From Bacteroidales bacterium UBA6377 (GTDB lineage: Bacteria > Bacteroidota > Bacteroidia > Bacteroidales > UBA932): a DNA stretch of 51,522 nt. Position numbers and translations under genes: made by a program. A model generated the notes under the pieces. The model ran no database searches, was not told where the DNA came from, and saw only the letters and a program-made list of their open reading frames with translations. Location: assembly GCA_002438805.1 (NCBI GenBank), contig DJQV01000005.1, positions 1 through 51,522 on the forward strand, given 5' to 3'. Positions 40,079 to 48,170 of this stretch are shown one piece after another; within the stretch, counting starts at the first letter, position 1, and the number at the start of each line of letters is the position of its first letter.

Positions 40079-41170
40079 CTATTTTTGTCTGATGCTGACA
40101 GAAGACCCGTCGGCAAGATTCAGGTTCCCAGACACTATTATGCTGTCCCCCTCGGAGAGGGATGCTCCACGGTCTTCATTGGCCTTGATGACATAACTCT
40201 CGGAATTGGCCTTGAGAGTATTGACATAGACCCACTCGGCCTTGCCGTTGCGATAGCGGAACAGCACCTCCAGCCCATCCCGGATCACGACAGCGCTCTT
40301 CGGAACCACAAGCTGCGAGGAGAGCGTCCGCTCCACAACCACCTTGACATTCATCCCGTCCACGAGCCGGGCCCCTCCGCCGACTTGCGCGGTGACGGCA
40401 ATCTGCCCGTTCTTGTCCACAGTGGGATTGATTGCTATTATCCTTCCCCTCACCTCCCCGTCAACATAATCGAAAGGGGTCACCCGGACCGTCTGTCCGG
40501 ACGAGAGAAACGGATATTCGGATTCCAAGGCATAGAAATTGACGTCAAAGGAAGAATCTCCGACGACAGCGCAGAAAGGATCTGTACCCGTCCTGTCCCA
40601 CTCTTTCAGCTTGAGATCCGCCACCCTGCCACCGAACGGCGCACGCAGCACAGTACCGTCCATGGAGCGCCGCGCCTTGGCGAAATTGATACGTGCATTC
40701 TCATATCCCGAGCGTATCCGGGCAAGTTTCAGAACATCTTCAGAAGCGGAAACCGTATCGGCAGTAGAATATCCCATGCCTGCCAGCACATCCAGATACT
40801 CAAGCCGTGCCTTGTCAAGCTCAAGCTGCGCACTCTCAAGAGCAAGGCTCTGAGCCTGTGAATCAAGCTCCGCAAGGACATCACCCTCCTTGACCGGAGA
40901 ACCGTTGCGCACATTGACTTTGGTTATCACACCAGATTCCGGGAAATACAGCACGCTCTTGCGGCTGGCGGAGAGCTTCCCGTTGGAAAGCAGCTGCATT
41001 GGAAAGTCCTGCCGGCGCAATGTCACGACCTCGACCTCATTGACTTCAGGAGAATACGCAAGTTTCGAATCGTCCTGCTGCTGTGTCTCGTTCCCCCCAC
41101 AGGATGCGGCCATAAGCACTGCGGCCACGGCCAGAGGTCTGGCCACCATGTCAATCAAGCATTTCTTCAT
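40079..41170 (-). CDS. RND efflux periplasmic adaptor, lipoprotein
   Basis: 363 residues. The lipoprotein signal ends in AASC (Cys24). The membrane-fusion architecture is present: a lipoyl-like half (VNVRNGSPVKEGDVLAELD), a short helical hairpin (ALESAQLELDKARLEYL), the other lipoyl half (GTVLRAPFGGRVADLKL) and a beta-barrel/MP domain. It links the pump to TolC. The ATG at 41170 overlaps tolC by 20 bases; an internal ATG at 41149, one base after the tolC stop, is an equally plausible start. Confidence 0.92.
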   Translation of the reverse strand: MKKCLIDMVARPLAVAAVLMAASCGGNETQQQDDSKLAYSPEVNEVEVVTLRRQDFPMQLLSNGKLSASRKSVLYFPESGVITKVNVRNGSPVKEGDVLAELDSQAQSLALESAQLELDKARLEYLDVLAGMGYSTADTVSASEDVLKLARIRSGYENARINFAKARRSMDGTVLRAPFGGRVADLKLKEWDRTGTDPFCAVVGDSSFDVNFYALESEYPFLSSGQTVRVTPFDYVDGEVRGRIIAINPTVDKNGQIAVTAQVGGGARLVDGMNVKVVVERTLSSQLVVPKSAVVIRDGLEVLFRYRNGKAEWVYVNTLKANSESYVIKANEDRGASLSEGDSIIVSGNLNLADGSSVSIRQK

Positions 41171-42620
41171 AATTCACTTCAATATCTTCCCCCGCGATAA
41201 AATCATAGAGGGTGAGTTTGCGCAATGTATAATAATAGTTCCAGAAATTGCATATATCCTGGATGTACTTGCTCTCGGCCGAATCGCTCTCGGAACGTGC
41301 CGTATTGAGGTCTGTCACCGTGGCCTTGCCGCTGCGGAAGCGTTCCATCACAAGTCCGTAGCGTTCTGCCGCTATCGCCCGCGCGCGACGGGACACATCG
41401 CACAGGCGTCTCTGGTTGTTGAACTGTCCCACTGCTGTATACAGGCTGATGCGCTTGTCATTCTCAGCCTGCTCCACCTGGGCCTTGACCACATCGGCTG
41501 CGGCCTCGGCCTTCATCACCTTGCCCTTTCCTTCGCCCCAGTCGAAGATCGGGATGGAGAATGTCAGCCCCACCACTTCCTGGTCAAGCAGGTTACGGTA
41601 GGTGTCCGGCAGAGCTGATGCCGAATTGGAGAGGCCGAATCGGGCGTTGAGTTCCATCGTGATGCCCCGGCTGGCTTTGGCACGCTCCACCGCGGCCTCG
41701 GCGTTCAGCATGTCTATGGCGTTGCCGAGGTTGAATGATGAATTGGATGCGGATTTATCCAGCACGAGAGCATAGTCCATCTCGATATCGGGCAGCGTCT
41801 CCTCGAGCACCGGATTCACCTTTCTGGACTCATCGAAGCCGAGCAGGGAATTGAGCGACATCCGGGCCTCGTTGAGCTTGACAAGGTTCTCGTTGATGGA
41901 GATACTGTCGTTGAGCATGCGGAGTTCGAGCTGGAGGTAGTCGGAGCGCGTCACGGAACCTATCGCCATCCTGTCGGCGGCCACGCGCAGCATCTGGGAA
42001 GTGTTCTCGTAATTCTTGAGGGATGACTCATATACCTGCTTTGCCACCATCACATCATAGTAAGAGTCCACGGCCTTGATTGTCACCGCCTCCATGGATT
42101 CGAGGTAGGTGCGTTTCGCCTTTTCGTATTCTTTGGGCGAGATGAGCCTGTCCCATTTGAACTGATTATAGGCAAAAAGCGGCTGACTATAGGATATTGT
42201 CACAGGCTGGGCATACCAGGTGTTTTCCGAAGCTGAACCGAACTGGTCGATGCGCCGCAGGTCAGAGTAGAGATAGAGGGTACCGCCCGTGAAAGGTATG
42301 TTCTGCCGGAGCTGGAGGCCCACGCTGTTCTGCATGTTGTAGTTTTTGGTATAGAGCATCTCGCCGGTCTCGTAGTTCTGGAGAAGCCGCAGGGAGCGGT
42401 CGAACGAGCCGAGCTCCCCATACAGATGCAGGGACGGCAGGCGGCTGGCCTGATAGGAGCGCCAGGCCCAGTAGTCGGAGACAAATGAAGACTTGGCCGA
42501 AAGCGCAGCCACTGAACGGGTGCGCGCCTCGGAAATCACATCTTCGAGAGTCATGTCCTGAGCATGCAGGGGAAGCAGCGCAAGAAATAATCCGAACAAA
42601 AAGTTTACTCGATGAACCAT
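41151..42620 (-). CDS. TolC-family outer membrane efflux protein
   Basis: About 489 residues from the ATG at 42620; an in-frame TTG two codons upstream is less likely. Signal peptide (FLFGLFLALLPLHAQ) with cleavage near HAQ. Two OEP repeats of long helices are seen (YEKAKRTYLESMEAVTIKAV, then AAADVVKAQVEQAENDKRIS), with the usual FRSGKATVTDLNTARSES hairpin in the second. It forms the outer-membrane channel of the pump complex. It is first in the efflux operon, with a TATATTTG box 22 bases upstream. Confidence 0.92.
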   Translation of the reverse strand: MVHRVNFLFGLFLALLPLHAQDMTLEDVISEARTRSVAALSAKSSFVSDYWAWRSYQASRLPSLHLYGELGSFDRSLRLLQNYETGEMLYTKNYNMQNSVGLQLRQNIPFTGGTLYLYSDLRRIDQFGSASENTWYAQPVTISYSQPLFAYNQFKWDRLISPKEYEKAKRTYLESMEAVTIKAVDSYYDVMVAKQVYESSLKNYENTSQMLRVAADRMAIGSVTRSDYLQLELRMLNDSISINENLVKLNEARMSLNSLLGFDESRKVNPVLEETLPDIEMDYALVLDKSASNSSFNLGNAIDMLNAEAAVERAKASRGITMELNARFGLSNSASALPDTYRNLLDQEVVGLTFSIPIFDWGEGKGKVMKAEAAADVVKAQVEQAENDKRISLYTAVGQFNNQRRLCDVSRRARAIAAERYGLVMERFRSGKATVTDLNTARSESDSAESKYIQDICNFWNYYYTLRKLTLYDFIAGEDIEVNYEEMLD

Positions 42621-42641
42621 AGGCAATGGATAGTCATTCGC

Positions 42642-42649
42642 AAATATAA
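42642..42649 (-). promoter_or_regulatory. Candidate -7 box of the tolC efflux operon
   Basis: Minus-strand TATATTTG, 22 bases before the tolC ATG and immediately after the signal peptidase stop. It suggests the efflux operon is a separate unit from the peptide cluster. No good -33 element. Confidence 0.5.
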
Positions 42650-42655
42650 TGAAAA

Positions 42656-43447
42656 TTATGGCTTGAACACCCCCACTATGAAATCTTCCGGTACAAATCC
42701 GTCGTAACGGCTGTCGCGCGAGTCGCAGACATTGTCCCCGACAAAGAAATAGTAGTCTTTTGTGAAAGTATAGACCTGCCCGGAAAGTTCATGGGCAGGA
42801 CGGCCGGTCTCATATTCTATCACTCGGGAGTACATATCTGTGGCTTCCGGGGAGAGCGGGACGCTCATTCCCTTGCGCGGCACGACCACCGGCCCGAAAT
42901 CCTTGATCGTCCACTCGTCCTGCTTCGAGGCAAACTGCCCGGCGCGAAGGCATTTGAGACGAAGCAGCATGGAGTCGGGCATATCCTTGAGCCGCCTTTC
43001 GTTCTGTGGCGGCACGCCTATGTCCCCTGTCCGGGAATTGACGTAATGTGAGTCGATGATGCTCAGAGTGTCTCCGGGACAGGCGGCGCAGCGCTTGGCG
43101 TAGACATAGTTGACCTTGAATCCTATCTTTCCCGGCCCTTTGCCGGCAGGGGTGTTGTAGACCACAAAGTCTCCGACTCTGATATCGCGCAGTCCGGGCA
43201 GGCGCAGACAATGAAGCTGCGCTTTGCTGAAATCAAAATCGGTAAATACCCTCGGCCCGGCAATCAGTTTGTTGACATACACCGCCCGGCCTCCGTAGAG
43301 CGTCGGCTCCATGGAATGGCCCTTGATGATGAAGCGGTCGCAGATGAATACCCTCCGGGCATAATGCAGAATCACCAGTGAGCATAGCGCTATGCAGACT
43401 ATGCTCACTATCTTGACGATGTTTTCTGTTCTTTTCTTCATTGGCAT
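42656..43447 (-). CDS. lepB: Signal peptidase I (S26 family)
   Basis: 263 residues. One N-terminal membrane helix (about 8-32) precedes the S26 catalytic boxes. Ser is in KGHSMEPTL (nucleophile near residue 45), Lys in VYAKRCAACPGD, and the C-terminal box is GDNVCDSRDSRYDG. It removes signal peptides at the outer face of the inner membrane. It closes the peptide/propeller cluster, 156 bases after the last propeller gene, with a 108-bp inverted-end element in between. A fragment of its own 3' end is found again at 44984-45039. The position suggests a dedicated maturation enzyme, but it could simply be a second general copy. Confidence 0.93.
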   Translation of the reverse strand: MPMKKRTENIVKIVSIVCIALCSLVILHYARRVFICDRFIIKGHSMEPTLYGGRAVYVNKLIAGPRVFTDFDFSKAQLHCLRLPGLRDIRVGDFVVYNTPAGKGPGKIGFKVNYVYAKRCAACPGDTLSIIDSHYVNSRTGDIGVPPQNERRLKDMPDSMLLRLKCLRAGQFASKQDEWTIKDFGPVVVPRKGMSVPLSPEATDMYSRVIEYETGRPAHELSGQVYTFTKDYYFFVGDNVCDSRDSRYDGFVPEDFIVGVFKP

Positions 43448-43488
43448 GAACTGGTATGGGTGGCGGGGTGGTTGGCGGCGATGGCGAT

Positions 43489-43596
43489 GGTGGCGGACAA
43501 CCTATTGATTCTCAAAGCATTAATACTTCAGCCTATACTGTTTTCGGGACAGGGCATTTACTCATTTCGTTGACACACAGGAAGTTATCCGCCACC
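43489..43596. repeat. 108-bp element with inverted ends, copy 1
   Basis: Bounded by GGTGGCGGACAAC (43489-43501) and GTTATCCGCCACC (43584-43596), an inverted pair with one mismatch that would be a G-U pair in RNA. It begins 7 bases beyond the stop of the propeller gene. Matches 45045-45152 at 101 of 108 positions with no gaps. An internal CTGT/ACAG hairpin is present. Confidence 0.8.
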
Positions 43597-43603
43597 GCAA
43601 GTA

Positions 43604-44623
43604 TCACGGTCGGAACGACAGAAGATCGCATGCGCCATTTTCATTAGCGGACAGGAGGTAAACAGCCCCGCCATCGGGTTCAACATAAATCAACTTTGAG
43701 TCCTCTTCTACTTCGTATGCCTTAACCGGAATACCTTCCCAATCATAATACAAAACATATTTCCGCGCTCCGTCAGGTGTATAGAGCATATAAAAGCCCT
43801 CCCGACAAGCAGTCACATCAATAAAGTTTCGAAGATAGTTCTCATCCGGTTTTACGACATTCACGCCGAGCACATCTATATGCTTGACCGACACCTGTGG
43901 TGTAAGCCATACATGGTGTGAAACCGTTTTAGATGGGATGCCGATAATATCAAAGCCAAGCGCATAATAAAACAAGAACAATCCCCGAACACCATCAGGA
44001 GAAAGCACTAGCTTACCCTGCCACGCCGTCTGTTTGCTCTCATCACCCGCAGGATATGATATCTCGTCCTCGGGAAAAACTCCCCACCATGATGTATCCA
44101 CTTTTGTCTCAACACAGTACATCATCGAGTTGCTCTCATCATCAATGTTGCGGGAAAAAGAAATCACAGAGCCGTCAGCTGCTATCAGACCATTCCCCCG
44201 CCTTGAACTCCGAGGCATGACATTAGACCGGTTTATGAGTTCTGCCCTATCGTATGAATAAATCATCCCGGGATCTACTGCGACATATACAGAATCCCCA
44301 ACGAGCTGTATCGAATTTGCGTGCAATGATTCGCCAGGCCCTCTGCCGAATTTCAGAGAATAATGGCGAGTTCCGTCTTTCAGATTATAGGAGAACAGCT
44401 GCGCCGCTCCCATCGAAGAAGAGAAAGCCAGCACCGAAGAATCAGCAACAACAAATCCATAAGGCACACCATCAAACACATTCTCTGCCGCCAATACGCA
44501 TTCCACTTTATCAGCAACTGGGAAGGAAGCCATTATATCAACATCCTTCCCATGACTGCATGAAACAAGGGCTGCCCCAACAAGTACTGATAACAAGGAA
44601 CTTAATTCAGCTCGATGTACCAT
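43604..44623 (-). CDS. 6-bladed beta-propeller lipoprotein A
   Basis: 339 residues from the ATG at 44623; longer upstream frames run through the peptide gene. Signal LLSVLVGAALVSC gives lipid-modified Cys. The family hallmark is FGRGPGES in the first blades, and the last blade is YDWEGIPVKAY (PF17170/TolB-like type). The start overlaps the end of NVEALA peptide 1 by 22 bases, so the two are probably translated together. Likely an envelope lipoprotein that binds or handles the peptide; function unknown. The last 17 codons resemble the end of the O-antigen ligase gene at 45157. Confidence 0.82.
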   Translation of the reverse strand: MVHRAELSSLLSVLVGAALVSCSHGKDVDIMASFPVADKVECVLAAENVFDGVPYGFVVADSSVLAFSSSMGAAQLFSYNLKDGTRHYSLKFGRGPGESLHANSIQLVGDSVYVAVDPGMIYSYDRAELINRSNVMPRSSRRGNGLIAADGSVISFSRNIDDESNSMMYCVETKVDTSWWGVFPEDEISYPAGDESKQTAWQGKLVLSPDGVRGLFLFYYALGFDIIGIPSKTVSHHVWLTPQVSVKHIDVLGVNVVKPDENYLRNFIDVTACREGFYMLYTPDGARKYVLYYDWEGIPVKAYEVEEDSKLIYVEPDGGAVYLLSANENGACDLLSFRP

Positions 44624-44868
44624 GTGCCGGATACAGTTACTCCTTTGATCGTTACCTCGCCGGAAAAACATTTTGCATTGCCGCCTGGACATCCGATAAA
44701 GTCCCTCACTTTATCACCTATAGAAATCATGCCCCCACTGTCCGCAAGGGCCTCCACATTTTCTTTGAGAAAACTTGCGTCATCTTCTTTGAATAACGAC
44801 CGAGAAACAACTGCGGATGCTATACAGAAAAGCACTGCCGCAGTAAGAATAAAAAAATCTTTTTTCAT
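44602..44868 (-). CDS. NVEALA-family small exported peptide 1
   Basis: 88 residues. An MKK start and a hydrophobic segment (about 4-22) are followed by DDASFLKENVEALADSGG, the motif that names the NVEALA family of Bacteroidetes. The exported part has two cysteines, Cys60 and Cys67, in CPGGNAKC. The promoter is 33 bases upstream. It is the first gene of a two-gene unit with propeller A. The family is thought to be exported; what the peptide does is unknown. Confidence 0.88.
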   Translation of the reverse strand: MKKDFFILTAAVLFCIASAVVSRSLFKEDDASFLKENVEALADSGGMISIGDKVRDFIGCPGGNAKCFSGEVTIKGVTVSGTWYIELN

Positions 44869-44900
44869 GTGTTAGTAAGGTTTTTCTTATTTTTCCATTG

Positions 44901-44930
44901 CAAAATTAAAAAGTCCAAGATAAAATCCAA
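44901..44930 (-). promoter_or_regulatory. Promoter of NVEALA peptide 1 and propeller A
   Basis: Minus strand: TTG (44928-44930), 19 bases, TAATTTTG (44901-44908). Transcription would start near 44895, leaving a leader of about 27 bases. Confidence 0.75.
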
Positions 44931-44983
44931 TTGACAAACTGTTAAATGATTATTACAAATACGAGGCAACTGTCTCGACAATC

Positions 44984-45039
44984 ATGGCTTGAACACCCCC
45001 ACTATGAAATCTTCCGGAACGAATCCATCGTAACAGCTG
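44984..45039 (-). pseudogene. Duplicated 3' fragment of the signal peptidase gene
   Basis: About 56 bases match the last 17 codons of the signal peptidase gene (ending FIVGVFKP), with four to five substitutions and TGA in place of TAA. It stops exactly where the 108-bp element copy 2 begins (a GACGGTGGTGG junction). It is a leftover of a duplicated segment from which the rest of the gene was deleted. Confidence 0.8.
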
Positions 45040-45044
45040 ACGGT

Positions 45045-45152
45045 GGTGGCGGACAACCTATTGATTCTCAAAATATTAACGCTTCAGCCTATACTATTTT
45101 CGGGATAGGACATTTACTCATTTCGTTGACACACAGGAAGTTATCCGCCACC
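45045..45152. repeat. 108-bp element with inverted ends, copy 2
   Basis: Same 13-bp ends (45045-45057 and 45140-45152) and same length as copy 1. The seven differences are all transitions. The CTGT/ACAG hairpin of copy 1 is CTAT/ATAG here, a paired change that keeps the stem. It begins 4 bases beyond the stop of the O-antigen ligase gene, the same placement as copy 1. Confidence 0.8.
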
Positions 45153-45156
45153 GCAA

Positions 45157-46617
45157 TTATCCAGGCCGAAACAGCGACAGACCACATGAGCCACTTTTGT
45201 TGGCCGCCTGCAGGTATATCAGCGAATCCAGCGACGCGGCAGCCTCATTCTTGAGCCTCAACATATTGCGATGCCCTTCACGAACCGGCATCGAGACAAT
45301 CTTCTCCCCGATGAGGACAGCCCCGGCATTGTCTCCGCAACGTATTTTGAGCCTCATCAGGCGAACGAGCGGATAGATGCGGCAGGGGACCATGTACCAG
45401 GCGGTCAGGTACTCGTCTTCAGCCGACACATTATCCCCGAGGGCTTCGGAATTGCGCCCCATGATGACATGGAACATAGGATCGGAAGAAATCTGCGAAC
45501 CGCGTTCAAGAACCTCATAGCTTTCTTCATATTGCCCGGACTGATAGAGAAGATACCCCCGGCCGTAAAGCTCACGATACGCGCTTCTGTCCATCAGACC
45601 GCCCTCAAGCCGCGAAGGATGCATCACGGTGAAAAGCGCGACCGCCGCCCCTGCCACCGCAATAGCGCGCAGGCAGATGTTTTTCCTTCCGGAAGCCGCA
45701 CGATTCCGGAACGGGACGGCGGAGGCCAGAAAAACAAGCAGCAGGACGGAAGTCTGCGCCACACTCAGCGGATACGATGCCAGCGCAAAAACAGCCCATG
45801 CAATCAGTCCGGAGGCCATCAAATCCCTCCGCCGGACAAGAACGAAAATCGCCCATGCCATCACGATCAAAGAGAGGACAAGCCCCGGCACACCAAACTC
45901 CATCCCTATGCCAAGGTATTCATTGAACGGGAATTCCGGACAACCGGCCACACGCACGACAGACTCGGGCACATCGTGCAGACGCTCCCGAAAAAACTGC
46001 TCCTGCGTCTTGCCGTATGTCCCAAGAGCTGTTCCCGGCCCCGTGCCAAGCGGATGCTCCGAGATGGCGATGGCCTCTATCCGCCAGATGTGCAGGCGCC
46101 CGAGAGCTGAGTCACGCTTCATCATAAAAGCGCCGCCGACAGCGATAAGAGCAAGACCGGCCAAAACGCCGCACAGCAACAGATGGCGATGAATCCACGT
46201 CCGCAACCTCCTGTCCATCAACAAAGACAGCAGCAGAGAGGCGACAAGAGCGACCCACGCGGCGCGGCTCATCGAAGCTGGGAGCACCAGCAGTCCCAAA
46301 GTGAAGTTCAGAACGGCAATACCGAACATCACAGCACGATAAAAGCCCCTGCGACGTCTCCAAAACCTCATAAGATAAGCTCCGGACACAGCCATCGTCA
46401 TCGCGATGAAACCGCCGTAAGGTCCGGGATTCTCGAAGTGTCCGGTCAGCACAAAAGCCGGATTCAGAGAAGGCCTCAAACCAAGAATCTGCAACAGTCC
46501 ATAAGCTGCCTCGTACGCGCCCCACAAACATACTGCAGCAAAAGCCACAGCCCGTACCGGAACGCGCCCAAACCTGAAAACTAGACAAAGACCTATGAAC
46601 AGCAGCAGATACTCCAT
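45157..46617 (-). CDS. O-antigen ligase/polymerase-like membrane protein with C-terminal TPR
   Basis: About 486 residues from the ATG at 46617. Around ten membrane segments come first. AYGLLQILGLRPSLN, FVLTGHFENPGPYGGFIAM and SMSRAAWVALVASLLL are typical of the Wzy_C/WaaL family of O-antigen ligases and polymerases, which move or join undecaprenyl-linked glycans at the periplasmic face. Residues about 370-460 form TPR-like repeats (SGQYEESYEVLERG, AEDEYLTAWYM). It is the last gene of the operon after propeller B. Its context with small exported peptides suggests a peptide-glycosylating role, as for PglL-type enzymes; this is inference. The C-terminal tail LSLFRPG resembles the tail of propeller A. 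Confidence 0.82.
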   Translation of the reverse strand: MEYLLLFIGLCLVFRFGRVPVRAVAFAAVCLWGAYEAAYGLLQILGLRPSLNPAFVLTGHFENPGPYGGFIAMTMAVSGAYLMRFWRRRRGFYRAVMFGIAVLNFTLGLLVLPASMSRAAWVALVASLLLSLLMDRRLRTWIHRHLLLCGVLAGLALIAVGGAFMMKRDSALGRLHIWRIEAIAISEHPLGTGPGTALGTYGKTQEQFFRERLHDVPESVVRVAGCPEFPFNEYLGIGMEFGVPGLVLSLIVMAWAIFVLVRRRDLMASGLIAWAVFALASYPLSVAQTSVLLLVFLASAVPFRNRAASGRKNICLRAIAVAGAAVALFTVMHPSRLEGGLMDRSAYRELYGRGYLLYQSGQYEESYEVLERGSQISSDPMFHVIMGRNSEALGDNVSAEDEYLTAWYMVPCRIYPLVRLMRLKIRCGDNAGAVLIGEKIVSMPVREGHRNMLRLKNEAAASLDSLIYLQAANKSGSCGLSLFRPG

Positions 46618-46687
46618 TATTTCAATCTCAAGTGCACGACCACAGGGCCGGCATCCGAACTTCTGTACGGAACGCGTCCAAAAATGT

Positions 46688-46720
46688 CTCCCGTACACCA
46701 CAAGGCCGTTTTCTGTACCG
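46688..46720. repeat. Dispersed 33-bp GTAC-bounded repeat, copy 2
   Basis: Matches 17667-17699 at 29 of 33 positions. It lies between propeller B and the O-antigen ligase gene and is flanked by a further inverted CTGTACGG / CCGTACA pair (46662-46697). Confidence 0.6.
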
Positions 46721-46752
46721 CAGACAAAACATCGGATGCCAAAGAATCAACA

Positions 46753-47835
46753 TCACTCAAGCTCATACCTGACCATGACATCATCGCCCGTCTCAAGGTT
46801 CAACGTGGTTGTATATAGATACTTGTCGTCCGAGGATGGGCAGAATGTGCTGTAGGGCCTGTCGGTGCGTATGCACTTTATGAAACGCCCGTCCCAATCA
46901 TATATCTCTATCTCATCGAAACAGTAAGAAGGATACCCTTTATATTCCTCCGATTCCCCAGAATCATCACGATACAACTTAGCATATATACGCTCATCCG
47001 TGCACTTGATTATAATTCCGGCATGTTGCGTTTTATCATAACGCACATTATGATTCTGTGAAGTAAATTTCGGTAAGACATTATATATCAAGTTCTTCAC
47101 AGTGATGCTGCTCCCATCAGTTCCCATTATAGCCAGATATCGGCCCCTATTTGCAGCATAAGCAAAAAGTCCATCCGGACCTGACCCTAAAGATGAATTC
47201 ATATATACCATCTGCTTCACCTCCGTCTCGCATTCATTGCCATCATCAGGCCAAAAGACCAACTGTGTCACCACAGAATTGTTGAAATCAAGCAAAGAAA
47301 AAATCTGCTCTTTCCCAGGCTCTCCCGCACAAGCAACGAAGCAACCAGGGGAACTGCGGATAAAATAACCGACAGTACGCATCTGCGGAAAGCCGGAACC
47401 CGTATAATGCTTCCAGCAGGAATAATCGGACAATGCTCCGGCCTTCTTCAATGGAATCCCATACAATGCCGTGAAACCCATCGGGTTTGAATCCATCACG
47501 AACAGGCTGTCGCCACTGACGCAATAGTTGGCATAGATGAACTCATAAGGCCCGCGGCCTTTCTTGATACCACGTCCCAGCACCTTGACACTGTCACCAT
47601 CAACCCTGCACAACGCAATTTTCGCGTTGTTGTCTGACGTCTTTACGAGCAACAGATCATCATATGAAGACAACAATACCGGAGATGGAACTTGAATACC
47701 ATTAAGACGCAGGACTTCACCAGACAGTTCCTCGGTAACAGGTTTCCGCTCATTCATCGCCGCATTCTTCCGTTGACAGGAAACAGCCAACGGAAGAAGA
47801 AGCGAAAAGAAAATCAAGATAGAAATGCTCCTCAT
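46753..47835 (-). CDS. 6-bladed beta-propeller lipoprotein B
   Basis: 360 residues. Lipobox PLAVSC (Cys20). The family motif appears as KKGRGPYEF in an early blade, and the last blade has YDWDGRFIKCIRTDRP. Its ATG lies 6 bases after the stop of the truncated leader gene at 47842-47931, so it occupies the position the propeller partner usually has behind a peptide gene. Envelope lipoprotein; ligand unknown. Confidence 0.82.
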   Translation of the reverse strand: MRSISILIFFSLLLPLAVSCQRKNAAMNERKPVTEELSGEVLRLNGIQVPSPVLLSSYDDLLLVKTSDNNAKIALCRVDGDSVKVLGRGIKKGRGPYEFIYANYCVSGDSLFVMDSNPMGFTALYGIPLKKAGALSDYSCWKHYTGSGFPQMRTVGYFIRSSPGCFVACAGEPGKEQIFSLLDFNNSVVTQLVFWPDDGNECETEVKQMVYMNSSLGSGPDGLFAYAANRGRYLAIMGTDGSSITVKNLIYNVLPKFTSQNHNVRYDKTQHAGIIIKCTDERIYAKLYRDDSGESEEYKGYPSYCFDEIEIYDWDGRFIKCIRTDRPYSTFCPSSDDKYLYTTTLNLETGDDVMVRYELE

Positions 47836-47841
47836 TTGTTC

Positions 47842-47931
47842 CTATGCACTTTCGTTGTACATTGTCCAGCAGGCGGCCGCGCCTGCGGCCAGAATGATTG
47901 CGGCCGATGCCGCGATAAGTGCTTTTTTCAT
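47842..47931 (-). CDS. Truncated NVEALA leader, 29 residues
   Basis: An 87-base frame (plus stop) encoding MKKALIAASAAIILAAGAAA then CWTMYNESA. It is almost identical over about 76 bases to the leader of NVEALA peptide 3 (50710-50785), with about five differences, and then stops before the ENxEAL motif. It is packed between NVEALA peptide 2 (5 bases upstream) and propeller B (6 bases downstream). Either a decayed peptide gene or a short membrane peptide that keeps translation coupled. Confidence 0.65.
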   Translation of the reverse strand: MKKALIAASAAIILAAGAAACWTMYNESA

Positions 47932-47936
47932 TATGG

Positions 47937-48161
47937 CTACTGATAAATCCTTACTTCACGGAACTCATTTGTGTGAGTAAGAGGGCAGTACAAGTTGCCG
48001 GTTCCGTCACATTCAATCACACCGGACACACTTTCGCTTGACAACAAGGCCTCGACATTCTCATCCAGAAAGTCATCATTCGGCAATACGGATGCGACAA
48101 TGACAGACGCGGCCATAAAAGCCACTATTACGCCTGCAATCATTAAAAATCTCTTTTTCAT
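47937..48161 (-). CDS. NVEALA-family small exported peptide 2
   Basis: 74 residues. MKK start, hydrophobic segment (about 5-26), then PNDDFLDENVEALLSS. The exported part has Cys51 and Cys59 in CDGTGNLYC. It follows propeller C by 9 bases and precedes the truncated leader by 5, in one operon. Same family features as peptides 1 and 3, but the mature part shows little other similarity. Confidence 0.88.
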   Translation of the reverse strand: MKKRFLMIAGVIVAFMAASVIVASVLPNDDFLDENVEALLSSESVSGVIECDGTGNLYCPLTHTNEFREVRIYQ

Positions 48162-48170
48162 TGTGTTAAT

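Noticed and set aside
43456..43647. Plus-strand frame through the 108-bp element (Gly-rich start, then QPIDSQSINTSAYTVFG)
   Set aside because: It spans the end of propeller A on the other strand, and in the second copy the frame start is different. The conservation is better explained by the DNA/RNA element.
44624..44692. Upstream extension of propeller A (start at 44692)
   Set aside because: It would overlap most of the mature part of peptide 1, has no signal peptide at its start, and the ATG at 44623 gives a perfect lipoprotein signal.
43489..45152. The 108-bp element as an integron attC site
   Set aside because: The ends look similar in layout, but GTTATCC and GGACAAC do not fit the GTTRRRY/RYYYAAC core sites, and no integrase gene is visible.
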